A stretch of DNA of 64,000 nt from the NCBI RefSeq assembly GCF_002277815.1, contig NZ_NKJI01000010.1, forward strand, positions 1-64,000. The letters run 5' to 3'. Each line of letters begins with the position of its first letter. The stretch's first letter is position 1. Both the position numbers and the translations under genes were made by a program. This DNA comes from Pseudomonas sp. ERMR1:02 (GTDB taxonomy: Bacteria > Pseudomonadota > Gammaproteobacteria > Pseudomonadales > Pseudomonadaceae). Positions 36,911 to 46,099 of the stretch are shown here, in pieces. A model generated the notes under the pieces. The model was not told where the DNA came from and ran no database searches. It saw only the letters and a list, made by a program, of their open reading frames with translations.

Positions 36911-37576
36911 TCACACGACCGCAGGCATGGATGAAGCATTCAAGCGGCTTTCAATGTCCGCTTTGAGCAACGCTGGTCGATTTAAATAATGCCCCACCGG
37001 AAGAGCCTCTAACTGACCATCGATTTCTAGCGCAAACGCCGGAAATCCTCGCGCGTGCAGTGCTTCGAGCATTTCATTGCTACGCTCGATATGAGCTTGC
37101 AAGGAGCTTTTAGTGACAGCATCAAAGGTCAGTATGAATGCTTCGCTTTCAAAACCTAGTTCTCTGGCTATTTCGAGAATCACAGCGTGATCAGCAATGG
37201 CTCGACCCTCCTGATAATAGGCGGTTTGCAAGCGTTTAAGCATTTCAATTCCGCGACCGGAAAGTTGTTGCGCCGTCAACATGGCTGCAATCGGGGGAGA
37301 AGAATCCAGCCGTACATCCTCATGCTCAAGTACGCCTTGGACATAGGCATCGGCAAAATTTTGTTTGCTGTATGCAGTAATTCGTGCCTCGTGAGGGCGA
37401 ACAAAGTCACGCCATTCGGGAGATACAAATTTGCTTTTTTCACCAGACAGCATGCCCACCCCATGGGCTTGTATTTCCAGGCCAGGAACAGCAGTAGCTT
37501 CGGTGATCATCGGTGCTGCGCCATAGCACCAACCACAGAAGGGGTCGTAGACGTAGTGCAAGATTGCAATGCTCAT
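36911..37576 (-). CDS. DsbA-family thioredoxin-fold protein (copy 1)
   Basis: An intact 221-residue protein: VYDPFCGWCYGAAPMI provides the CGWC redox motif at residues ~14-17, followed by the helical insertion and the C-terminal thioredoxin strand (FPAFALEIDGQLEALPVGHY). No signal peptide, so probably cytoplasmic. It is the last gene of the leftward operon. A truncated relative lies at 52478. Members of this group include isomerases and FrnE-like oxidoreductases. Confidence 0.85.
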   Translation of the reverse strand: MSIAILHYVYDPFCGWCYGAAPMITEATAVPGLEIQAHGVGMLSGEKSKFVSPEWRDFVRPHEARITAYSKQNFADAYVQGVLEHEDVRLDSSPPIAAMLTAQQLSGRGIEMLKRLQTAYYQEGRAIADHAVILEIARELGFESEAFILTFDAVTKSSLQAHIERSNEMLEALHARGFPAFALEIDGQLEALPVGHYLNRPALLKADIESRLNASSMPAVV

Positions 37577-37607
37577 TTCGATTTTTCCACAGTAATTAAC
37601 AAGTGAA

Positions 37608-38750
37608 TCAGGATTGGGTGATGCCCATGATCCGATTGCCCATACTCACGCCCCAATCACCCATGCGCTTGCCCTCGGAGAGTTGCTCTTGCTGCCAGAC
37701 CACCAGGGCGGCATCGATGCCTCCTTTACCGTTGATTGCTTGAGCCAGGGACAGTGCATTTTGGGCTGCCTTGGCAGTGCTTCCGGCAGTGTGAGGGCGT
37801 GGCACAAAGGCGGCATCGCCAGTCAACAACACTCGGCCAAACACCATTCGGGGAACTCTGAGATCAAGGATCGCCTGCACGAAAATATCCGTTGTCTGGC
37901 GAATCAGTTCACGAAACGCGGGATTGGCATGCCGCTCGCCCATTTCTCGTATGTAAGCTTCCCTCTCAGCGGACAAAGCCCCCGGGGGGATGGAGTGGCT
38001 ACGCCGTCGTCCATCATGATCAGTGAGTACAGCGTTAAGTTCTGGCCCTTGCGCAGCTTTCAGATACCAAAGCCAGTTGAACCGTCGCTCACCAGGTATA
38101 ACGGAGCCATTCAATCCCGGCACCATGTATTCCAACATCAGCGATTCAGGATCCTGTTGAAATACAAAGTCCTCGTACAGCTGCGCTTTGGCGAAGTCTG
38201 GAAGTTCATTTTCATTAACTAGACCACGCCAAACCACATACCCGGAATAGGTATATTCCGCGCCGGGCAACACCAGACTTCGCACGGTTGAACCTGCGCC
38301 ATCGGCGCCGATCAACAGGTCTCCTTCGGCGCTGCTGCCATCTGCAAAAATCGCAGTCACTCGTTGCTCATTTTGAGTCAAATCAACCAGCGTCTTACCA
38401 CGGTGATAGCGCTCGGCAGGGAATGCCGAGATCAATGCGTTGTACAGAGTGTTCCAGGATGTCTGAGTTTGTGGCATCGGCTCTTTGTGCACGACTGTGC
38501 CAGCTCTATTCAAATACAGACGATCGTGGGAACGGACCCCCAGCGCATTTGTGTGCTTGATCCCCGCAAAGCGAAAATGCTGTAGAACATCCGCTTGCAG
38601 AACGTTGCCACCGCCACGGCTATCCATCGCCGCGGGGGATCGCTCGAAAACATCGACTTGCCAGCCAATCGCACGCAACGCCGTGGCGGTGAACAAACCA
38701 CCCAGAGAACCACCAATGACCAAGGCCTTTGGAACGTCTGGACTTTTCAT
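37608..38750 (-). CDS. FAD-dependent monooxygenase (2,6-dihydroxypyridine 3-monooxygenase-like)
   Basis: An intact protein of about 380 residues. Start chosen at 38750, behind AAGGAGAAAGG. Motifs are ALVIGGSLGGLFTATALRAI (ADP-binding), GADGAGSTVRS (DG motif region) and RVLLTGDAAFVPRPHTAGST (GD motif). The PRPH segment and the YSGYVVWRGLV strand are typical of dihydroxypyridine and related hydroxylases. It lies between a DsbA-like gene and an Old Yellow Enzyme gene in one operon, and a frameshifted paralogue is at 49694. Likely role is ring hydroxylation of an N-heterocycle or other aromatic (inference). Confidence 0.82.
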   Translation of the reverse strand: MKSPDVPKALVIGGSLGGLFTATALRAIGWQVDVFERSPAAMDSRGGGNVLQADVLQHFRFAGIKHTNALGVRSHDRLYLNRAGTVVHKEPMPQTQTSWNTLYNALISAFPAERYHRGKTLVDLTQNEQRVTAIFADGSSAEGDLLIGADGAGSTVRSLVLPGAEYTYSGYVVWRGLVNENELPDFAKAQLYEDFVFQQDPESLMLEYMVPGLNGSVIPGERRFNWLWYLKAAQGPELNAVLTDHDGRRRSHSIPPGALSAEREAYIREMGERHANPAFRELIRQTTDIFVQAILDLRVPRMVFGRVLLTGDAAFVPRPHTAGSTAKAAQNALSLAQAINGKGGIDAALVVWQQEQLSEGKRMGDWGVSMGNRIMGITQS

Positions 38751-38803
38751 TACCTTTCTCCTTCTTGCGTGGTGATTTCCCAAGCCCTGGTTTGGACGTT
38801 GCG

Positions 38804-39916
38804 TTATGCCAGTGCCGGGTAGTCGATGTACCCCTTGGCGTCGCCGCCAAAAAAGCTGTTGCCGTCCGCCACGTTGAGTTCGTTACGGCCGCGCAAGCGA
38901 GCCGGCAAGTCGGGGTTGGCAATGAACGGGCGACCAAAAGCGATGAGATCGGCACGCCCCTGCGCGATGGCCTGTTCGGCCGTTTCGCCGGTGTAACCAC
39001 CCGCCAGCATCAGAACGCCGTGGAAATCTGTACGCAGCTGCTTGATGATGGCGTCCCAGCGTGGATCGTTGCTTTCATCGAGCACTGTGCCGACCATCAT
39101 CGGTTCTACCAAATGCAGGTAAGCGAGATTCCAGTGATTTAGCCGGGAGGCAATGTAGCCAAAAGTTTGTTCCGGGGTGTCATCGTCCATCCCCATGAAA
39201 CGCCCCATCGGTGTCAGGCGCACACCAACGCGTTCGGCGCCCACTTCCGCAGTCACGGCTTCCACGACTTCAAGCAGTAGCCGCGCACGGTTTTCGATAC
39301 TTCCACCGTAGCGGTCACTGCGCTGGTTGCTGGCGCTATTGATAAATTGGTCAAGCAAGTAGCCATTGCCCGCGTGAATTTCCACACCGTCCATACCGGC
39401 CAAAAGAGCATTGCGAGCGGCGTTGCGGAAGTCGGCAACGATCGCTTCGATCCCCGGAATGTCCAGCTCCTGAGGGACAGGTACGTCACCCCAGACTCCC
39501 TCACCCTTCTCATTAAGGATGAACGTCTTGCCGGGGACCGGCTGCGCGGTGGGTGCCACCGGCAGACCGCCGCCTGGTTGAAACACCGGGTGTGACACCC
39601 TCCCGACATGCCAGAGCTGCAGGAAGATGCGCCCGCCTTCTGTGTGCACGGCTTCGCTGACAGCCTTCCAGCCCTGAATCTGCTCGTCGCTATGAATGCC
39701 GGGCGTCCAGGCGTAGCCCTGGCCCTGCTGCGAAATCTGCGTAGCCTCGGTAATGATCAACGCAGCACCGGCACGCTGACGGTAGTACTCGACGTTCATC
39801 GGTGTCGGTACATTGCCTGGTTGCCCCGCCCGGGAGCGAGTCAGTGGGGCCATGGCGACGCGGTGAGCGAGGTTGAGCTGGCCGAGTTTGATTGGGCTGA
39901 ACAAGTGATGGGGCAT
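38804..39916 (-). CDS. Old Yellow Enzyme family alkene reductase (NemA-like)
   Basis: An intact 370-residue FMN oxidoreductase: LFSPIKLGQLNLAHRVAMAP, then PLTRSRAGQPGNVPTPMNVE at the N-terminus, the substrate-binding HAGNGYLLDQFINSASNQRSD block, and GRADLIAFGRPFIANPDLP near the C-terminus. It reduces activated C=C bonds with NAD(P)H. In this operon it may act on an unsaturated ring or ring-cleavage product made by the flavin monooxygenase. Confidence 0.9.
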   Translation of the reverse strand: MPHHLFSPIKLGQLNLAHRVAMAPLTRSRAGQPGNVPTPMNVEYYRQRAGAALIITEATQISQQGQGYAWTPGIHSDEQIQGWKAVSEAVHTEGGRIFLQLWHVGRVSHPVFQPGGGLPVAPTAQPVPGKTFILNEKGEGVWGDVPVPQELDIPGIEAIVADFRNAARNALLAGMDGVEIHAGNGYLLDQFINSASNQRSDRYGGSIENRARLLLEVVEAVTAEVGAERVGVRLTPMGRFMGMDDDTPEQTFGYIASRLNHWNLAYLHLVEPMMVGTVLDESNDPRWDAIIKQLRTDFHGVLMLAGGYTGETAEQAIAQGRADLIAFGRPFIANPDLPARLRGRNELNVADGNSFFGGDAKGYIDYPALA

Positions 39917-39953
39917 GATGGTTTCCTGAGTGGATAGGTATTGAAAAAGCGGC

Positions 39954-40598
39954 TCAGGCAGCCTGGCTGCGTCTGAGTATCTGGATCATTATTTCGGTGG
40001 GCTGAGCACCAGTAATCACGTCTTCTGCGATCTGAATATTCGGTACAGAGCGCACGCCGGAGGCCTTGGTTTTGGCTTCGAGCTTCAAGACTTCAGCAGT
40101 GCCTTCATCGGTGTTGAGAAAGTCGACAGTTGCCCTGCGGTCCTGCCCGGTTTCGGCAGCGATGTCGGCCAGCACATTGAGGTCGCCGATATCCCGCCCT
40201 TCGCCGAAGTACGCCTTGAAAATGGCCTTGACCAGGACGCAAGCGTCCCTACCCGCCTGTTGTTCTCGCCAAACCAGCCGATGCCCTGCCAGGGTATTGG
40301 GGGTTTTTTCGACTCGCTCATAATCGAACTCAAGACCGACAGCCTTGCCAGCGTGGGTGACCTGCGCGTCCATGGCCTGGCTACGCGCCCAACTGCCGAA
40401 CTTGCCAGAGCGATAGGCTTTACGATCCATGCCTTGAGCAGGCATGTCCGGGTTCAACTGATAAGGCAGAAAAGTCACTTGCCGGTCAGTTGTAAAACCC
40501 GACGCGGCAAGCGCGCGTTCCAGATTCTCTTCACCGATCCAGCACCATGGGCAGATGAAGTCGTAAGTCACCTGAATATTGGATGAGTGCAAATTCAT
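39954..40598 (-). CDS. DsbA-family oxidoreductase, FrnE-like (copy 2)
   Basis: An intact 214-residue thioredoxin-fold protein with YDFICPWCWIGEENLERALA (CPWC), typical of FrnE/2-hydroxychromene-2-carboxylate isomerase relatives, and the cis-Pro region GVRSVPNIQIAEDVITGAQP. First gene of the leftward operon; candidate operator site C lies 70-95 bases upstream of its start. Confidence 0.85.
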   Translation of the reverse strand: MNLHSSNIQVTYDFICPWCWIGEENLERALAASGFTTDRQVTFLPYQLNPDMPAQGMDRKAYRSGKFGSWARSQAMDAQVTHAGKAVGLEFDYERVEKTPNTLAGHRLVWREQQAGRDACVLVKAIFKAYFGEGRDIGDLNVLADIAAETGQDRRATVDFLNTDEGTAEVLKLEAKTKASGVRSVPNIQIAEDVITGAQPTEIMIQILRRSQAA

Positions 40599-40670
40599 GA
40601 CGGTCTCCGTGGTTGAATGTTTTCACATCCCCAAGGTAGGCGCCTGAACCCGGTCAGAGAATCCACCTGT

Positions 40671-40691
40671 TGCACAACGTAGCGTTTCGCC
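40671..40691. promoter_or_regulatory. Candidate LysR-type operator (site C) upstream of the leftward operon
   Basis: TGCACAACG, spacer TAG, CGTTTCGCC. It matches the site A/B pattern with a few changes, and ACGCAAA follows at 40694. It lies between the LysR copy 2 stop and the FrnE-like start codon. Confidence 0.45.
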
Positions 40692-40710
40692 AAACGCAAA
40701 GATGGAGCGA

Positions 40711-41628
40711 TCACCCCACGGGCTGACTTCCCGACCTGAGTAAATCGGTGAGGAAATCAATGAACGCATTAATACGTTTTGAGCCGCGATGATTGGGCAG
40801 GTAAAGGGCCGAGATCGCCGAACTCGCGCTGTTCGGATTGACAACAAAAGCGTCGAACAAGGAGGTCAGGCGACCGCTCTCGATGTCATCGTCGACCAGC
40901 CAGTCAGGTAACAGCGCCAGTCCGCAGCCCGCCAACACTACGTCCCGCAGGACCTCTGCATTGTTGCACTTCAATTGCCCATCGACGGGCACGCGAATCT
41001 CCTGGCCCTGCTGTGTAAATGTCCAGACCTGTTGCGGTGTGCCATAACTGAAGCACATGCACTCATGTTGCGTGAGGTCCATGGGCTGCTCGGGCAATCC
41101 TCGAGCGTTCAGGTACTCAGCACTGGCGACGACTCGGCGTCGAAAGCTACCGATACAGCGGCTGACCACAGTTTCCATCGCCGCTGGTGACCCCAGCCGA
41201 ATCGATAGATCGATGCGTTCGCCGAGCAAATCGACGATGTCGTCAGATAGCGTCATATCCAGTACGAGCAATGGGTAACGCTCTAGAAGCGCGCAGATAT
41301 GCGGGGCAATGAGGTGCTGCCCAAACGCCACGGGCACAGAAATACGCAGCTGTCCTGCGGGCATCTCACCCCGATCCGAGACCGACTCGTCCGCGTCAGC
41401 CATGGCGTTCAGAATTTTCCGGCTTTTCAGGTAGTAAGCAGTACCGGCATCCGTCAACGTGACTTGTCGTGTAGAGCGATTGAGCAGCACGGTACCGAGG
41501 TCATCCTCTAGCCTGTCGATCATTCGGGTCACTGAAGAAGTCGCCAGATTGAGTTGCCTGGCGGCAGAGGAAAAGCCCTTGGCGTCTACCGACTGGATGA
41601 ACATTTTCAGCGCGAGCAGCTTATCCAT
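40711..41628 (-). CDS. LysR-family transcriptional regulator (copy 2)
   Basis: An intact 305-residue LysR regulator: LALKMFIQSVDAKGFSSAAR and LATSSVTRMIDRLEDDLG in the DNA-binding domain, and an effector domain beginning GQLRISVPVAFGQHLIAPHI. It lies between the divergent hydroxylase operon (rightward) and the DsbA-OYE-monooxygenase operon (leftward), and similar inverted repeats stand in front of both. It is the most likely regulator of both. LysR copy 3 (52750) is a close paralogue. Confidence 0.9.
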   Translation of the reverse strand: MDKLLALKMFIQSVDAKGFSSAARQLNLATSSVTRMIDRLEDDLGTVLLNRSTRQVTLTDAGTAYYLKSRKILNAMADADESVSDRGEMPAGQLRISVPVAFGQHLIAPHICALLERYPLLVLDMTLSDDIVDLLGERIDLSIRLGSPAAMETVVSRCIGSFRRRVVASAEYLNARGLPEQPMDLTQHECMCFSYGTPQQVWTFTQQGQEIRVPVDGQLKCNNAEVLRDVVLAGCGLALLPDWLVDDDIESGRLTSLFDAFVVNPNSASSAISALYLPNHRGSKRINAFIDFLTDLLRSGSQPVG

Positions 41629-41653
41629 TGAACCCCTTGCGTAGCATAGTTAC

Positions 41654-41667
41654 GGTCCTTAAGGACC
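41654..41667. promoter_or_regulatory. 14-bp perfect palindrome upstream of LysR copy 2
   Basis: GGTCCTTAAGGACC lies 26 bases upstream of the regulator start codon. Perfect symmetry and position suggest a binding site, possibly for autoregulation; it is not repeated elsewhere in the window as far as I can see. Confidence 0.45.
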
Positions 41668-41731
41668 TATCCTTGGACATGGGCGCACGCTACGCGAGTT
41701 AACGGTTGTTAATTCTGCCGCCGTTGCGTCT

Positions 41732-41752
41732 GGCGCAATGTAGCGTTGCGCC
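41732..41752. promoter_or_regulatory. Candidate LysR-type operator (site B) between LysR copy 2 and the hydroxylase operon
   Basis: GGCGCAATG, spacer TAG, CGTTGCGCC: a 9-bp inverted repeat with one mismatch, about 120 bases before the cytochrome c start. The right arm is identical to that of site A. Confidence 0.6.
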
Positions 41753-41872
41753 TTGATGGGGTACTCCATCACAACCGCCCTCTCTAAGCTCACTCCATGG
41801 GAAATCGCCGTACGCCAATCGCACGCGGTGGATTGAAAAATCTGTCGTTATTTCTGCTCGAGAGGTAAGGCG

Positions 41873-43147
41873 ATGAAGCGCAATACGATCATCGGTGCCG
41901 TTCTGGCGATCGGCGTCGTGGGGATAGGGTTTGCGTTCTGGATGATGTGGAGGCCGGAAATTGCCACTGTCAGCGAGCCCCGCCATGCAGGTCGCGAAAC
42001 CCTGGAGAGTGGCCGCCGCATCGTCGAAGCGGGAGACTGTGCGGTCTGCCACACACGGCCAGGGGGCGCGTACATGGCAGGCGGTTTGCTGCTGGTAACG
42101 CCCTTCGGAACTCTCTTCACCACCAACATTACCCCCGACCCAGAAACCGGTATCGGTCAGTGGTCGCTGGACGCCTTTGAACGGGCCATGCGTGAAGGCA
42201 TCGCGCGCGATGGCCATTTTCTCTATCCAGCCTTCCCCTACGTGCATTACCGAAAGATGAGCGGCGCCGATATTGCCGACGCCTATGCCTTCCTGATGAG
42301 CGTGGATCCGGTCAAATACACTGCACCGGAAAACCATATGGTCTTCCCCATGAACTTCCGTCCGCTGGTGTCTTTTTGGAACTTGCTGTTCCTGCATGGG
42401 GATCCGCTGGAGCCACTTCCCAACCGCTCAGCACAATGGAACCGCGGACGCTATCTGGTTGAGGGAACGGGACACTGCTCATCCTGCCATTCGCCCCTGA
42501 ATCTGATTGGCGGGGAGAAAAGCAGTGAACTGTTCAACGGTGGCGTCGTCGACGGCTGGACGGCCCCTGCCCTGCGCGCAATGACCGAGGCGCAACAGCC
42601 CTGGAATGAAACCCAGCTGGTGGCCTATTTGAAGGGCGAGGTCGCCGAAGGACACGGCGCAGCGGCGGGCCCGATGTTGCCGGTGAGCCTGAGCATTGCG
42701 CAATTGCCAGCGCAAGACACCCACGCCATCGCGCAGTACATTCTCGACCTCAAAAAAACCTCATCGGATGCCACATCGCCGCCCTGCACCTCAGGGGCCA
42801 AGCCCAGCGCCAGAACGCTTCCGGGCGCCTCATTGTTCGAGGGGGCGTGCGCGAGTTGCCACGGCAGCGCGGCACCGATGCGCGTCATTGAATCAAGGCC
42901 GGCGCTGGCAAGCACTTCAGCGGTGATGGCGGATTCGCCACGCAATTTGATCCAGACCATCCTGCAGGGGATCCCGATGTCCGCCTCCGCTTCCAGCCAC
43001 TACATGCCTGACTTCGCCCATAGTCTGGACGATGCCCATGTGGCTGCACTTGCCGAGTACCTGCGCAACGAAAGCTGTGCGACCAGACCCTGGACGGATC
43101 TCGACAAGACAATCAAAAGCATTCGGGCTCAGGAGCAGCAACCGTGA
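41873..43147 (+). CDS. Membrane-anchored tri-heme cytochrome c subunit
   Basis: An intact 424-residue protein with an N-terminal membrane anchor (IIGAVLAIGVVGIGFAFWMM) and three c-type heme motifs: CAVCH at 56-60, CSSCH at ~202-206 and CASCH at ~326-330. This is the layout of cytochrome subunits of alcohol dehydrogenases and of periplasmic molybdenum hydroxylases. It would carry electrons from the hydroxylase encoded next to it to the respiratory chain. Its TGA overlaps the GTG start of the 2Fe-2S subunit. Confidence 0.9.
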   Translation: MKRNTIIGAVLAIGVVGIGFAFWMMWRPEIATVSEPRHAGRETLESGRRIVEAGDCAVCHTRPGGAYMAGGLLLVTPFGTLFTTNITPDPETGIGQWSLDAFERAMREGIARDGHFLYPAFPYVHYRKMSGADIADAYAFLMSVDPVKYTAPENHMVFPMNFRPLVSFWNLLFLHGDPLEPLPNRSAQWNRGRYLVEGTGHCSSCHSPLNLIGGEKSSELFNGGVVDGWTAPALRAMTEAQQPWNETQLVAYLKGEVAEGHGAAAGPMLPVSLSIAQLPAQDTHAIAQYILDLKKTSSDATSPPCTSGAKPSARTLPGASLFEGACASCHGSAAPMRVIESRPALASTSAVMADSPRNLIQTILQGIPMSASASSHYMPDFAHSLDDAHVAALAEYLRNESCATRPWTDLDKTIKSIRAQEQQP

Positions 43148-43608
43148 TCACACTCGACATCAACGGCAAGACCCACGAACTGGACATCGAGGAGGACATG
43201 CCCCTGCTGTATGCCTTGCGCAACCAGGTGGGGCTCAATGGCGCCAAATACGGCTGCGGTTTGGGTCAGTGCGGCGCTTGCACAGTGTTAGTGAACGACA
43301 AACCGGTGTTCTCATGCCTGACACCGTGCGGTGCACTGGCGGGCAAATCGGTGCGCACCGTGGAGAGCCTGGGCAGCGCCGACCAACCGGGGCCGTTGCA
43401 GAAAGCCTTTATCGACGAACAGGCTGCCCAGTGTGGTTATTGCATCGCGGGGATGATCGTACGGGCACAGGCCCTGTTGGAGGCCAACCCTCATCCAGAC
43501 GATGAAACGATCCGTCGCTACATGGCGCCCAACTTGTGTCGCTGCGGCACCCATGTGCGGATCCTCGCCGCGATCAAGTCGGTCGTTGCACAGGGAGGCA
43601 AGGTATGA
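43144..43608 (+). CDS. iorA: 2Fe-2S subunit of a molybdenum hydroxylase (IorA-like)
   Basis: An intact 154-residue protein. It has the plant-ferredoxin-type cluster motif YGCGLGQCGACTVL near residue 37 and the second cluster CGYCIAGM followed by CRCGTH, the standard xanthine-oxidase-family small subunit. GTG start at 43144 overlaps the preceding stop. Similar to isoquinoline 1-oxidoreductase alpha and nicotinate/aldehyde hydroxylase small subunits; the exact substrate is unknown. Confidence 0.9.
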   Translation: MITLDINGKTHELDIEEDMPLLYALRNQVGLNGAKYGCGLGQCGACTVLVNDKPVFSCLTPCGALAGKSVRTVESLGSADQPGPLQKAFIDEQAAQCGYCIAGMIVRAQALLEANPHPDDETIRRYMAPNLCRCGTHVRILAAIKSVVAQGGKV

Positions 43609-45860
43609 AAAACCCCACGCAGAACATCAATCTGAGCCGTCGCGCCTTCGTGATAAATGGAGCGTTGGTGATGGGGTTCGCGATGCTTGCGGGTATTCCC
43701 CGGGCCTTCGCTGACACCGAAGTGGACACTTTGGGTACGGCAATTCTGGCGCCTGATCTGCCCGGCAGTCTGCGGGCCACGCCGTATCTGGACGCCTGGA
43801 TCCGCATTGATGCGAAAGATGGCATCGCCGTCTACACCGGCAAAGTGGAACTGGGCACTGGCGTTAAAACTGCGCTCCTGCAGATCGCCGCCGAACGCCT
43901 GGAAGTGTCACCTGGTCTCATCCGTTTTCTCACTGCCGACACGGCGCTGACACCCAATGAAGGTTACACCGCCGGCAGCCATTCGATCGTCGACAGCGGC
44001 ACTGCGTTGTTCAACGCCGCGTCCCAGGTGCGTCAACTGTTACTAGAGTCCGCGGCCAGGCAATGGCAGTGCAACATCGACAGCCTGAGCACGCGAGACG
44101 CCGTGATCCACGACGCTCAAGGCCGCAGCATGACCTACGCACAAGCGGTTGTCGGGGTTCAACTGCATCGCTTCGCATCGGCCAGCTCCCCTTTCAAACC
44201 AGCCGACAGCTTCACCCTTATCGGCACATCATTGCCTCGGCTGGACATCCCCGCCAAGGTCAGCGGCGGTGCAGCCTATGTGCAGGACATGCGCCTGCCC
44301 GATATGCTGCATGCCCGTGTGATACGTCCACCCCGACGCGGCAGCCAGTTACTGAACATCGACGAGACGGCCCTCAAGAAACTTCCCGGCGTGGTGAAAC
44401 TGGTCCGCAACGGCAGCTACTTCGCCGTGGTCGCCACCGATGAATGGCTGGCAGTCAAAGCGATGCGCGAGGGCTACGCCACTGCCCGCTGGACAGAAGG
44501 TAATCCGCTACCCGACTCGACACACATCCATCAACTCCTCACCGAATTGCCGGCACGTCACTACCCGGTGAGCGCAAAAGGTGACCTCACGCAACCTGTG
44601 CCGCGCGCCTATAAAGCGCGGGTGACCAAGCAATACCTCATGCACGGATCCATCGGGCCGTCCTGTGCAGTGGCCTGGTTCAAGGATGGAACACTGACCG
44701 TCTGGACCCATACTCAAGGTGTCTATCCTCTGCGCACAGGCATCGCCGAGATGGTCGGCCTGCCGGTGCCCCAAGTGCGTTGCATCCACGCTGAAGGCTC
44801 CGGTTGCTATGGCCACAACGGGGCCGATGACGCCGCCGCCGATGCCGCGCTGATCGCCATGGCCATTCCTGGCAAGCCGATACGGGTGCAATGGATGCGC
44901 GAACAGGAAAATCTCTGGGAGCCCTACAGCTCGGCCATGCTTGCCGAAGTGGAAGCGGGACTGGACGACAGCGGGCATCTTCGTGACTGGAAATACGAAC
45001 TCTGGAGTACTCCGCACAACGAACGTATCGTCAATGCCGGGCGCCTCTTGCCGGCGTGGTTGTTGGCCAACCCCTTCGCCCCGGCACCTTCAGTCCCGAT
45101 CGCGCAACCCGAAGGTGACGGCGACCGTAACGCCGTTCCGTTGTATGAGATACCCAACCTTAAGGTCGATCTGAACTTTGTGCTGACCATGCCATTCAGG
45201 ACCTCGGCCATGCGTTCGCTCGGGGCCCATATCAACGTGTTCGCCATCGAGAGCACCGTCGATGAACTGGCGGCTCGGGCCGCCTTGGACTCTGTGCAAT
45301 TTCGCCTGAATCACTTGAGCGATTCACGAGCACGGGCGGTGGTGGAGCGCGTGGCCGCTGTGTTCCATTGGCCGCAAAAAGCAACGGGACCCGGCAGCGG
45401 AATCGGCTTCGCCTTCGCCCGCTATAAAAACATCATGGGCTACTGTGCGATCGCCGTGCAGTTGCATGTACAGCGCCAGACCGGGCAGATAACCATTGAT
45501 CGCGTAGTCGCCGCCGTCGACGTGGGCCAAATTGTCAGCCCCGACGGGCTGCTTAATCAGATCCAGGGCGGCATCGTGCAGTCCGCCAGCTGGACGCTCT
45601 ATGAACGAATCCTCTATGACGCCAGTGGCATGCACAGCTTTGACTGGAGCGGCTATCCGATCATGCGTTTTCCCGATTTGCCGCAACAGGTCGAGGTCCA
45701 CATGATTGATCAGCCGGATCAGCCATTTCTCGGTGCTGCGGAAATCGTCCAGGGCCCCATGGCAGCAGCGCTGGGCAATGCCATCAACGATGCCACCGGC
45801 AAACGCTTGCTCGATCTGCCCCTGGCACGACGTGGCTGGCAGGATGTACTGGGGTCATGA
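43605..45860 (+). CDS. iorB: Molybdopterin-binding subunit of a molybdenum hydroxylase (IorB-like), Tat-exported
   Basis: Start at ATG 43605, overlapping the previous stop (ATGA) and preceded by GGGAGG. The 751-residue protein begins with a Tat signal (NLSRRAFVINGALVMGFAML), so the complex is periplasmic, consistent with the cytochrome partner. Xanthine-dehydrogenase-family segments are KVELGTGVKTALLQIAAERL, VKLVRNGSYFAVVATDEWLA and GSGCYGHNGADDAAADAALI. The C-terminal active-site region is QPFLGAAEIVQGPMAAALG, whose Glu fits the family's catalytic base. A 190-bp copy of its 3' part lies at 54497. It would hydroxylate an N-heterocycle or aldehyde. Confidence 0.9.
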   Translation: MKNPTQNINLSRRAFVINGALVMGFAMLAGIPRAFADTEVDTLGTAILAPDLPGSLRATPYLDAWIRIDAKDGIAVYTGKVELGTGVKTALLQIAAERLEVSPGLIRFLTADTALTPNEGYTAGSHSIVDSGTALFNAASQVRQLLLESAARQWQCNIDSLSTRDAVIHDAQGRSMTYAQAVVGVQLHRFASASSPFKPADSFTLIGTSLPRLDIPAKVSGGAAYVQDMRLPDMLHARVIRPPRRGSQLLNIDETALKKLPGVVKLVRNGSYFAVVATDEWLAVKAMREGYATARWTEGNPLPDSTHIHQLLTELPARHYPVSAKGDLTQPVPRAYKARVTKQYLMHGSIGPSCAVAWFKDGTLTVWTHTQGVYPLRTGIAEMVGLPVPQVRCIHAEGSGCYGHNGADDAAADAALIAMAIPGKPIRVQWMREQENLWEPYSSAMLAEVEAGLDDSGHLRDWKYELWSTPHNERIVNAGRLLPAWLLANPFAPAPSVPIAQPEGDGDRNAVPLYEIPNLKVDLNFVLTMPFRTSAMRSLGAHINVFAIESTVDELAARAALDSVQFRLNHLSDSRARAVVERVAAVFHWPQKATGPGSGIGFAFARYKNIMGYCAIAVQLHVQRQTGQITIDRVVAAVDVGQIVSPDGLLNQIQGGIVQSASWTLYERILYDASGMHSFDWSGYPIMRFPDLPQQVEVHMIDQPDQPFLGAAEIVQGPMAAALGNAINDATGKRLLDLPLARRGWQDVLGS

Positions 45861-45876
45861 TCGATCCAGATTCAAA

Positions 45877-45911
45877 ATAAAAAAAGGCGGTGAAGGATCA
45901 CTTGCACCGCC
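45877..45911 (-). terminator. Rho-independent terminator between convergent genes
   Basis: GGCGGTG (45886-45892) pairs with CACCGCC (45905-45911), with AAG/CTT extending the stem. The preceding A-run (45879-45885) gives a T-run on the minus strand. It would end leftward transcription coming from the porin gene, and the stem may also stop the hydroxylase operon. Confidence 0.65.
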
Positions 45912-46099
45912 CTACCCAATCAAGGGAAATGTATCTCTTCTATAAAACATGCCGTTGGAAGAGAACGACATGTACACGCAACACTCGTTAAAGAGCTGCC
46001 TGTCAGTTACAGCGGTCAGCCTAAAACAGCACTGACCCACCGAAGATGTCTTTCAGTTGGAAATATTGCTTACGCGAAGCGTAACCCTGCCGTTAAAAA

